Part shown: one piece after another, positions 34,869 through 46,367 of the stretch
Position numbering within the stretch: position 1 is the stretch's first letter
Layout of the letters: each line of letters starts with the position of its first letter
Origin: Polytrichum commune
Taxonomy: Eukaryota > Streptophyta > Polytrichopsida > Polytrichales > Polytrichaceae
Reading direction: 5' to 3'
NCBI GenBank assembly: GCA_950295325.1
Contig: OX485805.1
Location: 10,290,501 to 10,354,500, forward strand
DNA: 64,000 nt
Translations under genes and position numbers: made by a program
The notes under the pieces: model-generated
What the model was told of the DNA's origin: nothing
The model's database searches: none
What the model saw: the letters and a program-made list of their open reading frames with translations, nothing else

Positions 34869-35777
34869 TCCATAAGAATCGATCGACCCTCACTTGACCA
34901 CACATAATCCTAGCAATTCCCCTCTTAATATTTTCACTTGTCTTGGTGTGGTTATAATTTTTTTAGGAGGTGAGGAAAAGAACCTGCAAGCCCACTTAGG
35001 TGAAAGAATCCCAATAGGGGATAGGCATGTTCATGTTAATTTTTTGGTTAAGTCGGAGCATCACCTCCGCACCTTCCCGCAAATTAACACTCACCACAAT
35101 ACCGATTGTGAGGGGGTGACCTTCCGAGTAGATTATGTTAAAAGTCGAGGCTTCACCCTTCAACTTCTCACACCATCCACAATTCGGGAATTACCCTCTA
35201 CAACGGATAACAACAATCACGAGTACAAAAGGCATTCCTTAATTAGTTAATGAGTTCACTTTGAAGAAATAAACATACCTTGAGCAATCGCATCCCCCTG
35301 TGAGTTAGCACTCCCCTCAATCGTGACTCAATGTAACAACACCATAAACTTTGTGAAATATTAATTTAATCTAGAGCATGAAATGACAACTCCCAAAACT
35401 TTGAGACTCACCCCGAGGTGAGTGTCAAAGTTCAATGTCCTAAGGTGAATTTACCCTCTAATGTTTTAATGAGCTACTCGGTTATAGGTTCCTTTAAAGT
35501 TCTTAGCAAATCCCCAAAAATGTTGAGGACGTACCTTCGCCGCGCTCCTTCCTCAAAAATGAATTTGCGTAATTGACAATGCAATTCATTCCAAGGAATA
35601 GTTGAAATACAATGAATTCAAATGTAACCCAAAGAGAGAATACTTACCGAGTTTCGGGTGCTCCTTCCCTTCTCTCAAGTTTGTGTCTCCAATTTTTCCT
35701 AGTTGCCTCCAAGTCTCCTAGTCGCCTCCAAGTCTTGTAACTACCTTCCGCTTCGCTCCCGGCGGACGCACCAATTA
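34869..35777 (-). other. Element W 5' untranslated leader and primer-binding region
   Basis: About 0.9 kb between the gag start and the 5' LTR, without a convincing gene. Next to the LTR the - strand reads TAATTGGTGCGTCCGCCGGG, in the expected position of a primer-binding site; its form resembles the tRNA-Asp-type sites of some plant gypsy elements, but I cannot assign the tRNA with certainty. Confidence 0.6.
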
Positions 35778-37653
35778 TGTGAGGCCAAACCCCCCACCCT
35801 TAAGCGTCCGTAGTCCGAGTAGTGGGTTTGGGCTCACATTCCTCCGCGGTATTGGATTTGGACTTGGATGAGTCCATAGTGCAAGGTTCACCCTTCAAGT
35901 GGTCTTGGATTTAACTTTGGTCTTTGCTTCCTTTGTCTTGCCATCGCGAGAGTGCTCCACATTCTCCATTAAGTTGTGCACGTGGTTTATTTTTAAAGAG
36001 AGGATGCAAGTGTTAAAAAAAACACTATTCTCTATAGTCAATCTCAAATACATTTACTTGTGAAAGCCACACATAACACTAACTAGCATAATGTAACTAA
36101 CTACTTGTCTATGAGCTAATTAGGTAGGCTATCTACTAAGCTCCTTCATGAACCCATCTCTTTACTTTCTAATTACATAAACCTAGCTCCTTCATAAACC
36201 CAGCTCCTTCATAAACCCAGCTTCTTAGCTTCTAACTAAACAAACCCAGCTCCTTCATAAACCCAGCTCCTTCATGAACCCAGCTCCTTAGCTTCTAACT
36301 AAACAAACCCAGCTCCTTCATGAACCCAGCTCCTTAGCTTCTAACTAAACAAACCCAGGTCCTTCATAAATCCAGCTCTTTACTTTCTAACTAAACAAAC
36401 CCAGCTCCTTCATAAACCCAGCTCCTTCATGAACCCACAACTTTGTAGTTGTAATCCCCAACTACCTCACTAATTATTCAAGCCCTTAACTAATCTTCCT
36501 ACCTAATTTCCCTAATTCTACTAACAACCCCTTTCTAATCACACAATTCTTCTCTAATCCTAAAATCCTAAAATCCTAGAGAGGAGAGGGGGAGAGAGAA
36601 TTTCCTAACTTCACTAAGACTAACTAATCCACACAAGTATATTTTTGCACTCATCACAACATCAAGTGCTCAACTCTTAAACATGGAACTTGCAACCACG
36701 TGTATTCAAAACATGAACTTAAAGTACCACAAATTGGAATCATGAATTAACCTTAAAATCCTTCACGTCAACACTAATTCTACCAAGAGGTCAAGCCCTC
36801 TTCAAGGCTAACAAGCCTTGGCTCTCAAACTAAAAACTAAGCACACACATGTGCTCCAATATGGCTTCCCACACCCACACTTATAACTCGTGGGGTGCCT
36901 TGGAGCACAAAGGAAAGAGAGGATGAGTGAGGAAATAATGAGGGATTATATAGTAAGCTTGAGGGGGTGAGCACCCTCAAGGCTCACGATAAGCCCTTGA
37001 GATTTCCTCCTACTTAGTAGGCGCCAATCCTATCTTCTAAGCCTTCCTCCTTCAAATGATCAACAAGGATCCTAATTCGAACATTTAACTAGCCTTGGCT
37101 TTCTACCTACCACACTTTACCAAACTTGGGATGCTTCAACCCAAACTTAGCCTCCTTCGCTTTCCGCCGCCATAACTTTCTCCCCTTATTTTCCCAAATC
37201 GTCGCTCACCACTTAATTCAAACCACGATGCTTAACTCGTGATTTGATTGGTGCTTTGAGAATTTGCTTATCCTCCACCTTGCATTCTTCCTTGGGCCTT
37301 CCCCATTAAGTGGCCATGATGAGGTGGTCCACTTGTGCGCTCCATGTGATCCTCCATTCATCCCAATTCGAATGCACTTGCCTCTTGAGTCACTTTGGTT
37401 GTCTCCATCCATTTGTACTAGCCTACTCACTAACTACTCAATCCAAGTTCTCCTTACCTATCCTCATTCACTCAAATCCTTCCGAAGGTAAAAACACAAT
37501 AACAACTCACATCCTAGCCTCTTCCAACATGGTACTTCTAAGACTAACATTTCACTCTTTTTATATTTTTGTGAAGTAACATGCTACTTCAAAGTGCATC
37601 AACTAACGTTTCAAGGGTCTAAGACTAAATGTGGGCACCCTTTTGGGCTCACA
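35778..37653 (-). repeat. Element W LTR, right (5' LTR in element sense)
   Basis: 1,876 bp, same ends and length as the left LTR. The promoter for gag-pol is expected here, but no specific box was identified. Confidence 0.95.
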
Positions 37654-38546
37654 CAATGCATCTTTAAATTTGGCATGGTCCCAAAGGTGTCGTTCCTAGG
37701 TGGTCCGTTAGCGACCTTGGATCTGTCATCCAAGGACCTAACCTATACTAGACCCACCTACTTTGGGACTCACTTGGGTTGTCCCTCCTTTGGGGCCTCC
37801 CCCGTTAGGCTCCACTAGCCTAACATGACACATCTAGGCGAGACCTCAACGCTTCCACTAAGTTGTCTTGGTTGCAACTCCGAGATGGCTTTCCATTGTT
37901 AAGCCACGCCTCGATCGCACGGGGGTGATGCCAAGTCCCGCCCGACTCGGTTCCCACTTTGCTCTTTCGAGACATGGGTTCATGACTCCCATGCGCCAAC
38001 TTTCGTTAGCTCGCGGGTAGCACTTTTATGAGCACGCGCCATCACCTTGTCCCCGCCCGGACAAGCCCACGGCTAAGAATTTTTTTGGTTTTATCCAAGG
38101 CCCCTCCTAGCCATGGCCCCAATTACTCGGCTTACCCAACCTAGTTTGGCATATCTATTCCCCCTCTTCCACTAACCAAGCACAAGTACAAGACTAGGAC
38201 CTCATCTCGTACTTTCCTCTTTGCACCACTAAAGTTTGGACTTTATTCCCTCAAGCCAAAGAACAACTTCATGTTGTGGAGCAATTAGCCTCGAAGCTAA
38301 GTGTGCTACTAGCGTCTCTCCCCCACTAAAGGAGATTGATGTCCTCATCAATGCCTACGCTTCATTTTATTGGAATGTCTAGCCTTAGTTTCTTCAAAGT
38401 GCTTTACCAATTCCTTGGCGTTCATCATGTCTCTTGCCGCTACCCAAACGGCTTCTTTCTCATGGTATCCTCACCATTTCACCAAGTACTCCTTTGTACA
38501 TTTTCTTTCATTTTCACTTGGGCTTCCTACACTTGAGGATGCCCTC
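37654..38546. other. Element Y internal sequence right of element W
   Basis: Begins with the CAATG duplication. Degenerate sequence without a continuous frame. On the - strand it would be the region downstream of the integrase C-terminus. Confidence 0.55.
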
Positions 38547-39770
38547 TTACCTCATGTTCCAAATGACCTCCACAAGGTCCGGACGTGGCCTAATCACTTG
38601 CTTGTAATTGGGCCACAAGGTGTCGTCCTTAAATGGCTTTAGGAATGAGACATGAAATGTTGGATGCACTTTGATCTCGGGCGGTAATTCCAACTTATAC
38701 ATGTCCTTGAACACTTGTTCCACAATGGGAAATGAAGCTCCAATTTTGGACATGACCTTTGGAGTGAGGCCTTCCGGCTAAGTGAAGTTGTTCACATTCA
38801 ACAACATCTTTTGGCCCACCTCATTCTCCACTTCGCGTCTTCCGGCATTGACTTGCACTTCGTAGCACATTCGGGCTTTCTCCACCAACAACTTGGTCAT
38901 CTCCAAGACTTGTTTACATTCTTGGCCAAGTCCTCACCATCTTGGTTGAACTCTAGTGTTGAATGTGCCCCCTCGAGAGCTAGGTTAATAGGTTGGAGCG
39001 CATCCACTCCATAAGCCACCACCAAAGACCACCCCTTGGTAGCCAAGTGCGTGGCTACATTGCAATTACACTCCGCTCGACCCACATAGTCCGCCCAATC
39101 TCCTTGGTCCGCCCCCACCAAGTTCCTCAAGTATTGCTTCAAGACTCCATTCACACGCTCCGTTTTCCCATCCATTTGGGAATGCAAGGCCGTGCTAAAC
39201 CTTAGTTTCATTCCGACCTCCTTAGAGAAATGCATTGAAAATGCACTTGTGAACTTTGGATCTTGATCCCACACAATCACTCTTGGCAACCCGTGGTGCC
39301 TCAACCATCCTTTGAGAAAAGGCTATGCGGTCTCCAACGCGGTGGCGGCTCCCACAATCGGCACCATGTGTGCCAACTTGGCAAACCGCTCTACCATCAA
39401 CAAGATGGCATCATACCCATGTGACTCCGGCAAACTTGTGATCAAGTCCATGCACATACTATGCCATGGCACCGACGGGATAGGCAACGGTTGCAAGAAA
39501 CCGCCTTGCTTTTGGTAAGAGGCTCGGTTCATTTGAACCTTGATTCAAGCCTTCACAAAGTGGGCTATATCTTCCTTTATGCACCGCCAATGGTACCTCC
39601 ATGACACCATTCTATGGCGGTTTTTTTTTTCCTTTCTCCTCTATGGCCGGCAATAGGGCTATCACATTTTTCCTTCAAAACCGATAGCCTCAACTTGCCT
39701 TGTGGCACAAATACCCGACTTTGTTTGCACTTGAACAATCTGTCCACCAACTTAACCTCTTTGAGCACCT
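38547..39770 (-). pseudogene. Element Y integrase remnant
   Basis: Broken - strand frames. Reading in element sense: a zinc-binding-region fragment with RVFVPQGKLRLSVL and GHRGERK (39,768-39,577); the catalytic start QPLPIPSVPWHSMCMD (39,532-39,323); WDQDPKFTSAF and MDGKTERVNGVL (39,304-38,897), the second and third catalytic segments; and the C-terminal HPTFHVSFLKPF (38,753-38,547), which typically precedes a chromodomain in chromoviruses. Several frameshifts and stops separate these pieces, so no active integrase is encoded. Confidence 0.85.
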
Positions 39771-40229
39771 TGCTCTTGCGAAGCTCACCTAAAAGCTTTT
39801 GTGCTTTGGGGTAATTAATTTACCCCTCCCGTATCTTGCATCACAAGTTTCCTTCGCCGGCACACATTAGCCACAACTTTTGGATGGTTCTCATTGTTTG
39901 GAACTCTTCCGGTCTACTTCGCGCATCCGGCACCACATTTCCACGGTCCGGTTTGTGGATCAAATCCACCTTCATAAGCGCCAAACTATCATGCCACCGC
40001 AATGACTTGGCGCTCACTTGCGCTTGAATGTCAAAATTCTTTTAGGACACATTGTCCATGTAGACCTTTGCTTTGTGCAACCCCAAATAGTGTCGCCACA
40101 TCTTCAAACAATGCACTACGGCAAAGAAATTCTTTGTCATGAGTTGGTTGTCTTCTTTGACAACCATCGAGCTTCATGCTCCCATATGCAATGGCCATCC
40201 AATTACACATAATCCACCATTAGCAAAGT

Positions 40230-40860
40230 TTCTCACCCCCGTATGCACCTCAAAATGTTTGTCAAGCTCCGCGAACTTGAGCACGGGCGTCTAAGAACAC
40301 TTGCTCTCAAGCTCCCCAAAGACTTGGTGGCAAGGCTCATCCCACTCTTGGGATAGCCATTTCTTCCACAAGTCGGATAAGGTCGGATAACCATCAAGCT
40401 TAACGCTCTCATATGCAATGGCCATCCATCTTACATTAACCATCCGCCAATGGCAAAGTCACTCGCCCCCCCGCCCGTATGCACCTCAAAAGGTTTGTCA
40501 AGCTCCGCGAACTTGAACACGGGTGGCAAAGACAACTTTGTATTAAGCTCCCCAAAGACTTTGGGGCAAGGCTCATCCCACTCTTGAGATAGCCATTTCT
40601 TTCACAAGTCGCACAAGGTTTGACAACCTTTAAGCTTAATGCTCCCATATGCAATGGGCATCCATCTTGGATCAACATCCGCCAATGGTAAAGTTACTCG
40701 CCCCCGTATGCACCTCAAAAGGTTTGTCAAAGTCCGCGAACTTAAGCACGGGCGGCGAAGAGAACTTGTTTTTGAGCCCCCCAAAGGCTTGGTGACAAGG
40801 CTCATCCCACTCTTGGGATAGCCATTTTCCTCAATAAAATGAATAAGGTCCTAGCAACCT
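40230..40860 (-). repeat. Tandem triplication in the Y RNase H region
   Basis: A block of about 230 bp occurs three times (GTATGCACCTCAAAA begins at 40,241, 40,477 and 40,706). On the - strand it contains FEVHT and an upstream LKFAELDK-like phrase, so it derives from the reverse-transcriptase/RNase H junction. The repetition destroys the frame. Confidence 0.8.
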
Positions 40861-41535
40861 TAGAAAACTCTCGAATGAAGTTGTGGTACTAATTGGCTAG
40901 GCCAACAAATGACCTAAGCCCTTTTTGAATCAAGGGCCAATTCTCCTTTTGGATTGCCTTGACATTCTTCATGTTCGTCCACCAACTTCCTTTGTCACCA
41001 CATACCTCAAGAACTCAATCTCTCGTTGAGCAAAGTTATTTTTCACTCCTTGGCGGTAATTTTTTTTTTGGGCAACACATTGGTGGATACATCCTTGTAT
41101 CTCACCAACATCGCACCAATGTTGTTTGGGGGAGGCCCATCTTTCCTAGCCTCCCCATGAGTTCCTTGGAGTTACTCCAATTGAACCACGACCATTATGC
41201 TTTCTATTTTTCATTTGGTCCATTAAGACCAAATTCAACTTAGATCCTCCTACCATAGGAGTCCTTGTCAATTTGAACCCCAATTCTTTGCCATTATGAC
41301 ACATCATAATGCACCGCAAGCACACCGGCTTGCACCTCACATCTATCATGTGAGTTTCAAAGAAGGCAACCTTCACAATGACATGCATTTCATCTATTTC
41401 ACATGGTATGAAATTTTGACAAAAAACCAATGTCCCACATTGAAAGGTTACATGCATCGCGGCCTCCTTTGTCTCATGCGGTTCGCCCTTTCCAAACCGC
41501 ACCTTGGTGGGCTTGCTTTCTCTATCAATCGGCAA
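40861..41535 (-). pseudogene. Element Y protease and reverse-transcriptase remnant with core deletion
   Basis: From 41,535 to 41,150 a - strand frame contains FIPCEIDEMHVIVKV and ETHMIDVRCKPV, a gypsy protease-like region. By about 41,000-40,860 the sequence already matches the end of reverse transcriptase (VVTKEVGG, then RSFVGLAN and FIREFSKVA). Only about 150-200 bp separate the two where roughly 750 bp of catalytic domain is usual, and no YVDD-type motif was found. The element therefore lacks its own reverse transcriptase core. Confidence 0.75.
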
Positions 41536-41659
41536 GTCCCAACTCCCTTGTGAATTTTGGGCTCAAGAAGGCATGGCTTGCCTCTTTGTCAACCCCTTAG
41601 ACGTTTGTCCCATTCATTGAGCCTCAAGGTACAAAAGATTTGGCCTTGGCTTAAGGCTA

Positions 41660-42200
41660 CTAGCCTTGGCCACAATGCCATTGTCTTACATTCGGTCCTC
41701 GGCAACTTGGCTTGGCTTGGTCCGCAAAGCCAACTTTAAACATTTCGTCCGCGGGATAAATTGGTTTGGTGCTACAAAACCAATTTCTAATAGTTTGTCC
41801 GCAAAACAAACATGTTTTGCCTTGGTAGCACAAAGCCACCTTCCCACATTCCGTCCGCGGCACGAACATGAATTGCCTTGGTAGGACAAACCCACCTCCC
41901 AACATTCCGTCCGCGGCACAAGTATGATTTGCTTTAGAAGCATAAAGCCACCTTTCAACATTCCGTCTGCGGCACCAACATGTTTTGCCTAAGTAAAATG
42001 GACCAAACAATTTGCACTCATTTCTTTGGGACCTACTTTGGCTAAAGCCACTTGTGGTGATGCGCCGCCAACTTCTCTTTGGGACCATCCGCTTCAATGC
42101 TCTTGCAAACTTGATGGTCCCCACCATGTCCTCAAGAAGCCTTAGGGACTTAAACAAGGCATCCACCACCCGCTTTTAAAACCCCACCCAAAAGGATGCA
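41660..42200 (-). repeat. Cys-containing tandem repeats in the Y gag region
   Basis: Units of roughly 70 bp built on CATTCCGTCCGCGGCACAAG recur at least five times between about 41,740 and 42,000. In the - strand frame each unit gives a Cys-x2-Cys-type phrase. They may have grown from a zinc-knuckle region, but no functional knuckle can be claimed. Confidence 0.6.
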
Positions 42201-42637
42201 TTTCTTAGAAAGCTCGTCCGTTTTAGGTGTATCCTTCATTTGTGCGTTTGAATAGCGCACATAGGCCTTAAGAGGCCCCGGGTGCCTCATTAGCACCAAA
42301 TTCATTCCAACATCAATACCTTCCAAGCATTTCGAATTGGAATTTCAATCCAACATTAATGCCCTCCAAGGTTTTGGGTGCTTTCGGTATTCTAAGCCCC
42401 AAATGTTTTTTGAGGTTTGAGGGAGCCCTTTCAAAGCACTCCTCCATTTTCCTTACCAAATCCACCCTCATGCCCACCATTGTCATTAGAACCAATGGTA
42501 TGGTCAAATTCCATTTACACATGATCTTTGTTCCAATTTGAGCCTCACAACCTTTTGGAAACCCCGGGTCACCATCACAACCCGCTTATTTGATAGCCAT
42601 GCTTCCCTCAAAATGCTAGCTCAAAAACTGGAACCCT
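42201..42637. other. Element Y gag leader region
   Basis: Degenerate sequence between the repeats and the primer-binding site. A 69-codon - strand frame (42,522-42,313) may be a gag remnant, but no motif supports it. Confidence 0.4.
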
Positions 42638-42649
42638 GCTCTGATACCA
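42638..42649 (-). other. Primer-binding site of element Y (initiator tRNA-Met)
   Basis: The - strand reads TGGTATCAGAGC, the standard complement of the 3' end of plant initiator tRNA-Met, two bases from the 5' LTR. It fixes the element's orientation. Confidence 0.92.
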
Positions 42650-42651
42650 AG

Positions 42652-43624
42652 TGTCGCAACCCTTGCTAGCCCCCTTGACAATCTTGCCAATTTTCAATTC
42701 TAGCAAAGGTTACGAGCGCTAACCATTCGCATTCCGCCATGCTAATGATTAGCTCCTCCTACCCCGGACCTTATAGTTCATAGGAGGGAACCAACCCTCC
42801 TACTTTGCTTTCGGGACTCACCCCTTAATCGGTAACCCATTCCTAGATGTGGACTTCCATCCATGGAAGTCCAATCCTATGTTGATCATCGCATTGCCGG
42901 AGCAACACTACAACAACCCGAACCATACTAGGCAACTATGGCCTCACAATGGGCCAATGCCCATGGAGGCCTTGCCGTTCGGCCTCGGGTGGGTGAGGCC
43001 ACACCACCTCACCCATATAAGCCTCTAGGACTCTACACGGAGCCCCTACCCCACCGCCAACCAACCTCTTGTCTCTCTACCAAGAGTTGGGGCCAAGTGG
43101 ACATTTTCCCTTAGCTGCTGGGCCTAGAACCCCCCCAGCAGCTTCAGACCATCATAACTTCCTTGTATGATGTCTGATCATAACAACCAACCACTTCATC
43201 CTCATCTACGCTTCACGTAGATGCCGATGGACTCCTCGCTTGCCCCATTCGGGCAAGTCTTGAGGAAGTTATGCCTGTTTGAACCTTGGCAGTCCCGGGA
43301 ATCACTCCCAGGCACTGCTGTACCAGGGCGCTGTCCCGGGACAGCACCCCACTCAAATGGCCATAACTCCTAGCTCACACCTCCGATTGAGGTGATCTTG
43401 AGCATTCTAGAATCACCACACCATGAGCTACGCATAGCTTATGGCCTCACCCTCATGCCTCCTAGTCTTTGTGGGTGGGAGGCGTTCCCAACGCCCGGGG
43501 CCCTCACCCACACTAGGATCACTTGGGCCCTCTCACCAACGGCGCCACAAGTCCCGGGTGTCACTCCGGGGTCCCCCTTGTGCCCATGGTGTTTCGGGCA
43601 CTCCTCATGGAGAGGTGCGCGACA
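42652..43624 (-). repeat. Element Y LTR, right (5' LTR in element sense)
   Basis: 973 bp, same ends as the left LTR and followed by the CCATG duplication (43,625-43,629). Confidence 0.95.
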
Positions 43625-44205
43625 CCATGGGAATACGGGCTTAAAGAAACCAAGGGAAGCAACGAGACAAGCAACAACCACTCTGGCAACCATCATTGTC
43701 CCCCTTGCCGATGCAATGCCGCACAAAACACGCACACTCTCAACCGGTGAAAAGATTGTGGAGAAGGTTCTTCCTACAGGCACGAAATGGAAAGACATAT
43801 TGTTGGACGTAAACGCAGTTGGCGAGAAGGCCGGGCTGGACCCTATTTCGTTGTCGAAACTGAGTGCAATAAAAAAATCTCACTTTAGCGAATACATCAC
43901 AAAAAGACGAGGTGACAAATTTGCCCTTTGTTCCAAATGCGAGAAGTTGAAACGCCTTCGAGATGCACACACGATGGGGACAGAGTCCTATGCCGCACAT
44001 CAAATGAACTATTTCAAGCATGTGAACATGCAAGAGGCACACCGTAATGATTACTACACAAATAGAGCTTTGTCCATCTCTAGGCCTTTGGAGGTCCTTA
44101 CAATCATCCATGACAAAATGGACCATACCAAAACAGCCTCACCATGTTTTGCAAATCGAATAAAAGCCACGGACGGCCTTTTTAAGCTTCCAGTTTCGGT
44201 TACAG
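43625..44205 (+). CDS. Gene A, copy 2, middle part
   Basis: The gene A frame resumes in phase after the target duplication (HGNTGLKKPREATRQ) and runs to a GT donor at 44,206. It contains CSKCEKLKRLRDAH (a CxxC pair) and, near the end, IIHDKMDH, whose Asp lies where DUF7869-type proteins have their first conserved acidic residue (from memory). An apparent open frame that begins inside the Y LTR and runs into this exon is an artefact of the insertion. Confidence 0.8.
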
Positions 44206-44348
44206 GTGATTTTGATAACAATTGCATTGCATTGCATTACCTAAACACAAATTTGTGCTTTTAGGTTTGTACTTGGGGCCAAACATGTACATCATGTGAA
44301 TTTTTTGGTGTTATAGTTGAATATTAAACCATTGGGTTGGTATTGCAG
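44206..44348 (+). other. Intron of gene A, copy 2
   Basis: 143 bp, GTGATT...TATTGCAG. Splicing joins GTT-ACA-G to GA-ATG, keeping the frame. The same intron is present in copy 1 (about 5,025-5,165). Confidence 0.85.
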
Positions 44349-45835
44349 GAATGATTGCATATGGGCATGGTGATGTCAAGTATGCTCATTATGCTCTTGA
44401 TTTGTATCCGGCGGATTCAAACCACACGATAAGGTCATTTGCAAAGCTTTTACGTGATTTGGAGAAACCGCCGTCCTATTCATCAAGATTGTTATTTGAA
44501 AACTCGGGATCAACACCTCTATATGAAGCGGTCTTGGATGGAAGAGATGTATGCGTGCACTCATTGCCGGAGCCACCAAGTGAAGATGTGATTGCCAAGA
44601 ATTTGCCCCCAACTCTGCGTGTCCAATTGGACAATTGTGCGAAGGACAATAAAAGTAGATATGTTTTTGCATATTGGTCGTTGTTGGTTGCGAAAGGCAT
44701 TTTCAAAGAGGTTTTTGTGTCCTTTCTATTGGTAGGCCACACGCACGATGATATTGATGCGTCTTTTGGGCGGTGGAGCATGAAGTTGCGCGAGGAGGAT
44801 TTTCCAACAATCCCATTGTTGATGAAGTCGTACATGAATTTGGAGAACATTCCCGTCATCCCCCATATGATCGAGGAGGTTCCAGACTTCAAGGCATTTA
44901 TAGAACCGTATATTCGAAGCGGAGCTCACCGATTGATCGGGCATACGAAGGCACAACAATTTCGGTTCTACGTGCGTGACGATGGTGTCCCCGCCATGCA
45001 ATACAAGTTGTTGTGCACATCACAAGACTGGAGCCCGCCGGAGGGTCTCCTTGTATGGCGTGTTGATGGGGAAGGAAGGACGATGTTGCCTGACGGAGAG
45101 CCTAAGCCTTGCAAACCAATACCCATGAAGAATTTGGAGGACATTTGTAAAGGCATATCAGGCTTCATACAATATTGGGAGAGTTTGAGGGTAGCGGATG
45201 TTGGTGGATCGTGTTGGCTTCGTTACAGAAGTTGGATACAATATTGGACACGTATTCGTGGCGCTTTGGCAAACCTTCATGAAGATACACCCCTTACTTT
45301 AAGGCATGGGTTTTGGCCACAAACACGTGTCAATGTACAAGCTTCGGAGGCTAGTCTTTTGGGAAATGGAGAGGTTCGAGAGGAGTTTGATGTGGACGAC
45401 CATTACGTGGGACCTGCTAGTAGTCGTCCGCCACCATTTTTCCGCATTGCAGTGGATTGTCATGAAGGTTATATGCTCATTTTGCGTCCTGGAGATGAGA
45501 CATATGCAAAGCCAGTGTGGGTGGCAAGAACTTTGTCCAAACCAAATTTTGTAACTTCCAGCCCTCATTTTCGACAAATACAAGTAGAGTACTACCGACC
45601 GACAACACGGAATGAAGATGTTGTTCGGCATTATACAGGCTGGGATACAAACCCTAACTTTCGGTGGAAGGTGGATTATGAGCACGGTCCATCTTGGGTA
45701 GATACAAATTCCATATTCATAGCATGGAAACCACGGAAAAATCATAGTGGATCAGTGTCCATCCCTCAAAAGTACATAACTTTTGCAAAAGACAACCTTG
45801 CTCGGATCGCAGAAGAAGCAACCCACGTTGAATGA
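44349..45835 (+). CDS. Gene A, copy 2, 3' exon with the DUF7869-like core
   Basis: 495 codons, no stop. The core QLDNCAKDNKSRYVF followed by LLVGHTHDDIDASFGRW lies near residues 90-145 of this exon. Together with IIHDKMDH in the previous exon it gives an acidic D...D...D/H-x-H-x-D layout, which would fit an RNase H-like nuclease or transposase fold; this is inference. The C-terminal half is rich in aromatic and basic residues and includes a WxPRKNHSG segment. The counterpart at 5,024-3,540 has the same length, which suggests both exons were under constraint until recently. Confidence 0.85.
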
Positions 45836-46339
45836 GAAGTTGGTAGGATTGTGTTAGCATGATTATAGTGTAAACTGTAATTCGACGAATATATATTACT
45901 CATATGTGTGCTCCTCAAACTTGGGGCAAAGTTTGGGTAGAACTTGCGAATGCTATATTGTTTGGGGTTGGATGAATATCCATTTACTATATTTCAATAC
46001 AGTTGTGAAGTTCATTTTTTTTATTAAGTTTGGGACTAAATTTTCCATTGAAGAAAAATGCATTTATTGTATGCACTTTGTATGTTGCAATGTCTATATT
46101 TTATTGACCATGCTAATAATAGGAATCATTTTATATGTTTCTTGGGTGAAACTAGTTTGGAGTGCTCTACCCAAAGTGTTTTTGTTGATGAAGTTGGTGT
46201 TGAGTGCTCTACCATATGTGCTTATGTCCACACCCCATAGATTTGGGATATTAGAACATATAATATATTTGAGATTGTTCGCAATATAGTTTCGGAACAA
46301 GGAATGTTGTTTGATCCATATATTAATTTGAGACTAGAG
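45836..46339. other. 3' flank of gene A to the right TIR, E copy 2
   Basis: About 0.5 kb of AT-rich sequence homologous to 3,087-3,539 up to position 46,290. The last 50 bases before the TIR are not represented in the window's copy 1, because element X and the window edge intervene. Short overlapping frames show no domain. Confidence 0.6.
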
Positions 46340-46367
46340 AAAGTCTCAATTTAACGAATATAGTGTT
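46340..46367 (-). repeat. Right terminal inverted repeat of E copy 2
   Basis: 28 bp ending AATATAGTGTT, perfect inverted partner of 11,541-11,568, followed by ATAT (46,368-46,371). Confidence 0.88.

Larger units (their letters stand above)
26692..37653 (-). mobile_element. Element W: full-length Ty3/gypsy retrotransposon nested in Y
   Basis: 10,962 bp with two LTRs of identical length (1,876 bp; TGTGAG...CTCACA), flanked by CAATG at 26,687-26,691 and 37,654-37,658. A single large - strand gag-pol frame runs from 34,868 to 28,749. The LTRs are nearly identical, with differences mostly in an internal tandem-repeat patch, so insertion is recent. Domain order protease, reverse transcriptase, RNase H, integrase is Ty3/gypsy. 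The IDYRKLN-like and FVDD motifs and the absence of a chromodomain suggest the Tat/Athila side of the superfamily (inference). Confidence 0.95.
25595..43624 (-). mobile_element. Element Y: Ty3/gypsy LTR retrotransposon inserted in gene A
   Basis: Two 973-bp LTRs (TGTCGC...GCGACA) flanked by CCATG enclose a - strand element. Orientation follows from a primer-binding site (TGGTATCAGAGC, complementary to initiator tRNA-Met) at 42,638-42,649 and a purine-rich tract abutting the other LTR at 26,568-26,583. Without the nested element W it measures about 7.06 kb. Integrase, a little reverse transcriptase, RNase H and protease remnants place it in Ty3/gypsy. The LTRs differ at very few positions, yet the coding region is broken and lacks the reverse-transcriptase core, so it most likely moved with proteins supplied by a relative. 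Confidence 0.93.
11541..46367 (+). mobile_element. Element E copy 2: complete large DNA transposon with nested LTR elements
   Basis: The span is 34,827 bp, or about 16.8 kb once element Y and one target duplication are removed. Both ends carry the same perfect 28-bp inverted repeat beginning AACACTATATTCGT. It is inserted in E copy 1 in inverted orientation with ATAT flanks. Order from left: TIR, 98-bp subterminal repeats, - strand exons at 12.3-13.1 kb, gene C, gene B, noncoding central block, palindrome array, gene A on the + strand, TIR. The termini contain CACTA (11,543-11,547), but the 4-bp duplication and the lack of a recognised TNPD/Transposase_21 protein argue against a straightforward CACTA assignment. 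The DUF7869-like gene A product is the best transposase candidate by inference only. Confidence 0.85.

Noticed and set aside
42638-42649. tRNA-Met gene fragment
   Set aside because: Only the primer-binding complement is present, directly next to the LTR; no tRNA body.
43392-44264. 290-codon + strand frame spanning the Y LTR and gene A
   Set aside because: It starts inside the LTR with a non-ATG codon and joins gene A only because of the insertion. It is not an evolved fusion.
3087-46290. Giant inverted duplication or palindrome of the locus
   Set aside because: The inverted copies are explained by insertion of one E copy into another, with TIRs, flanking ATAT and a preserved empty site.
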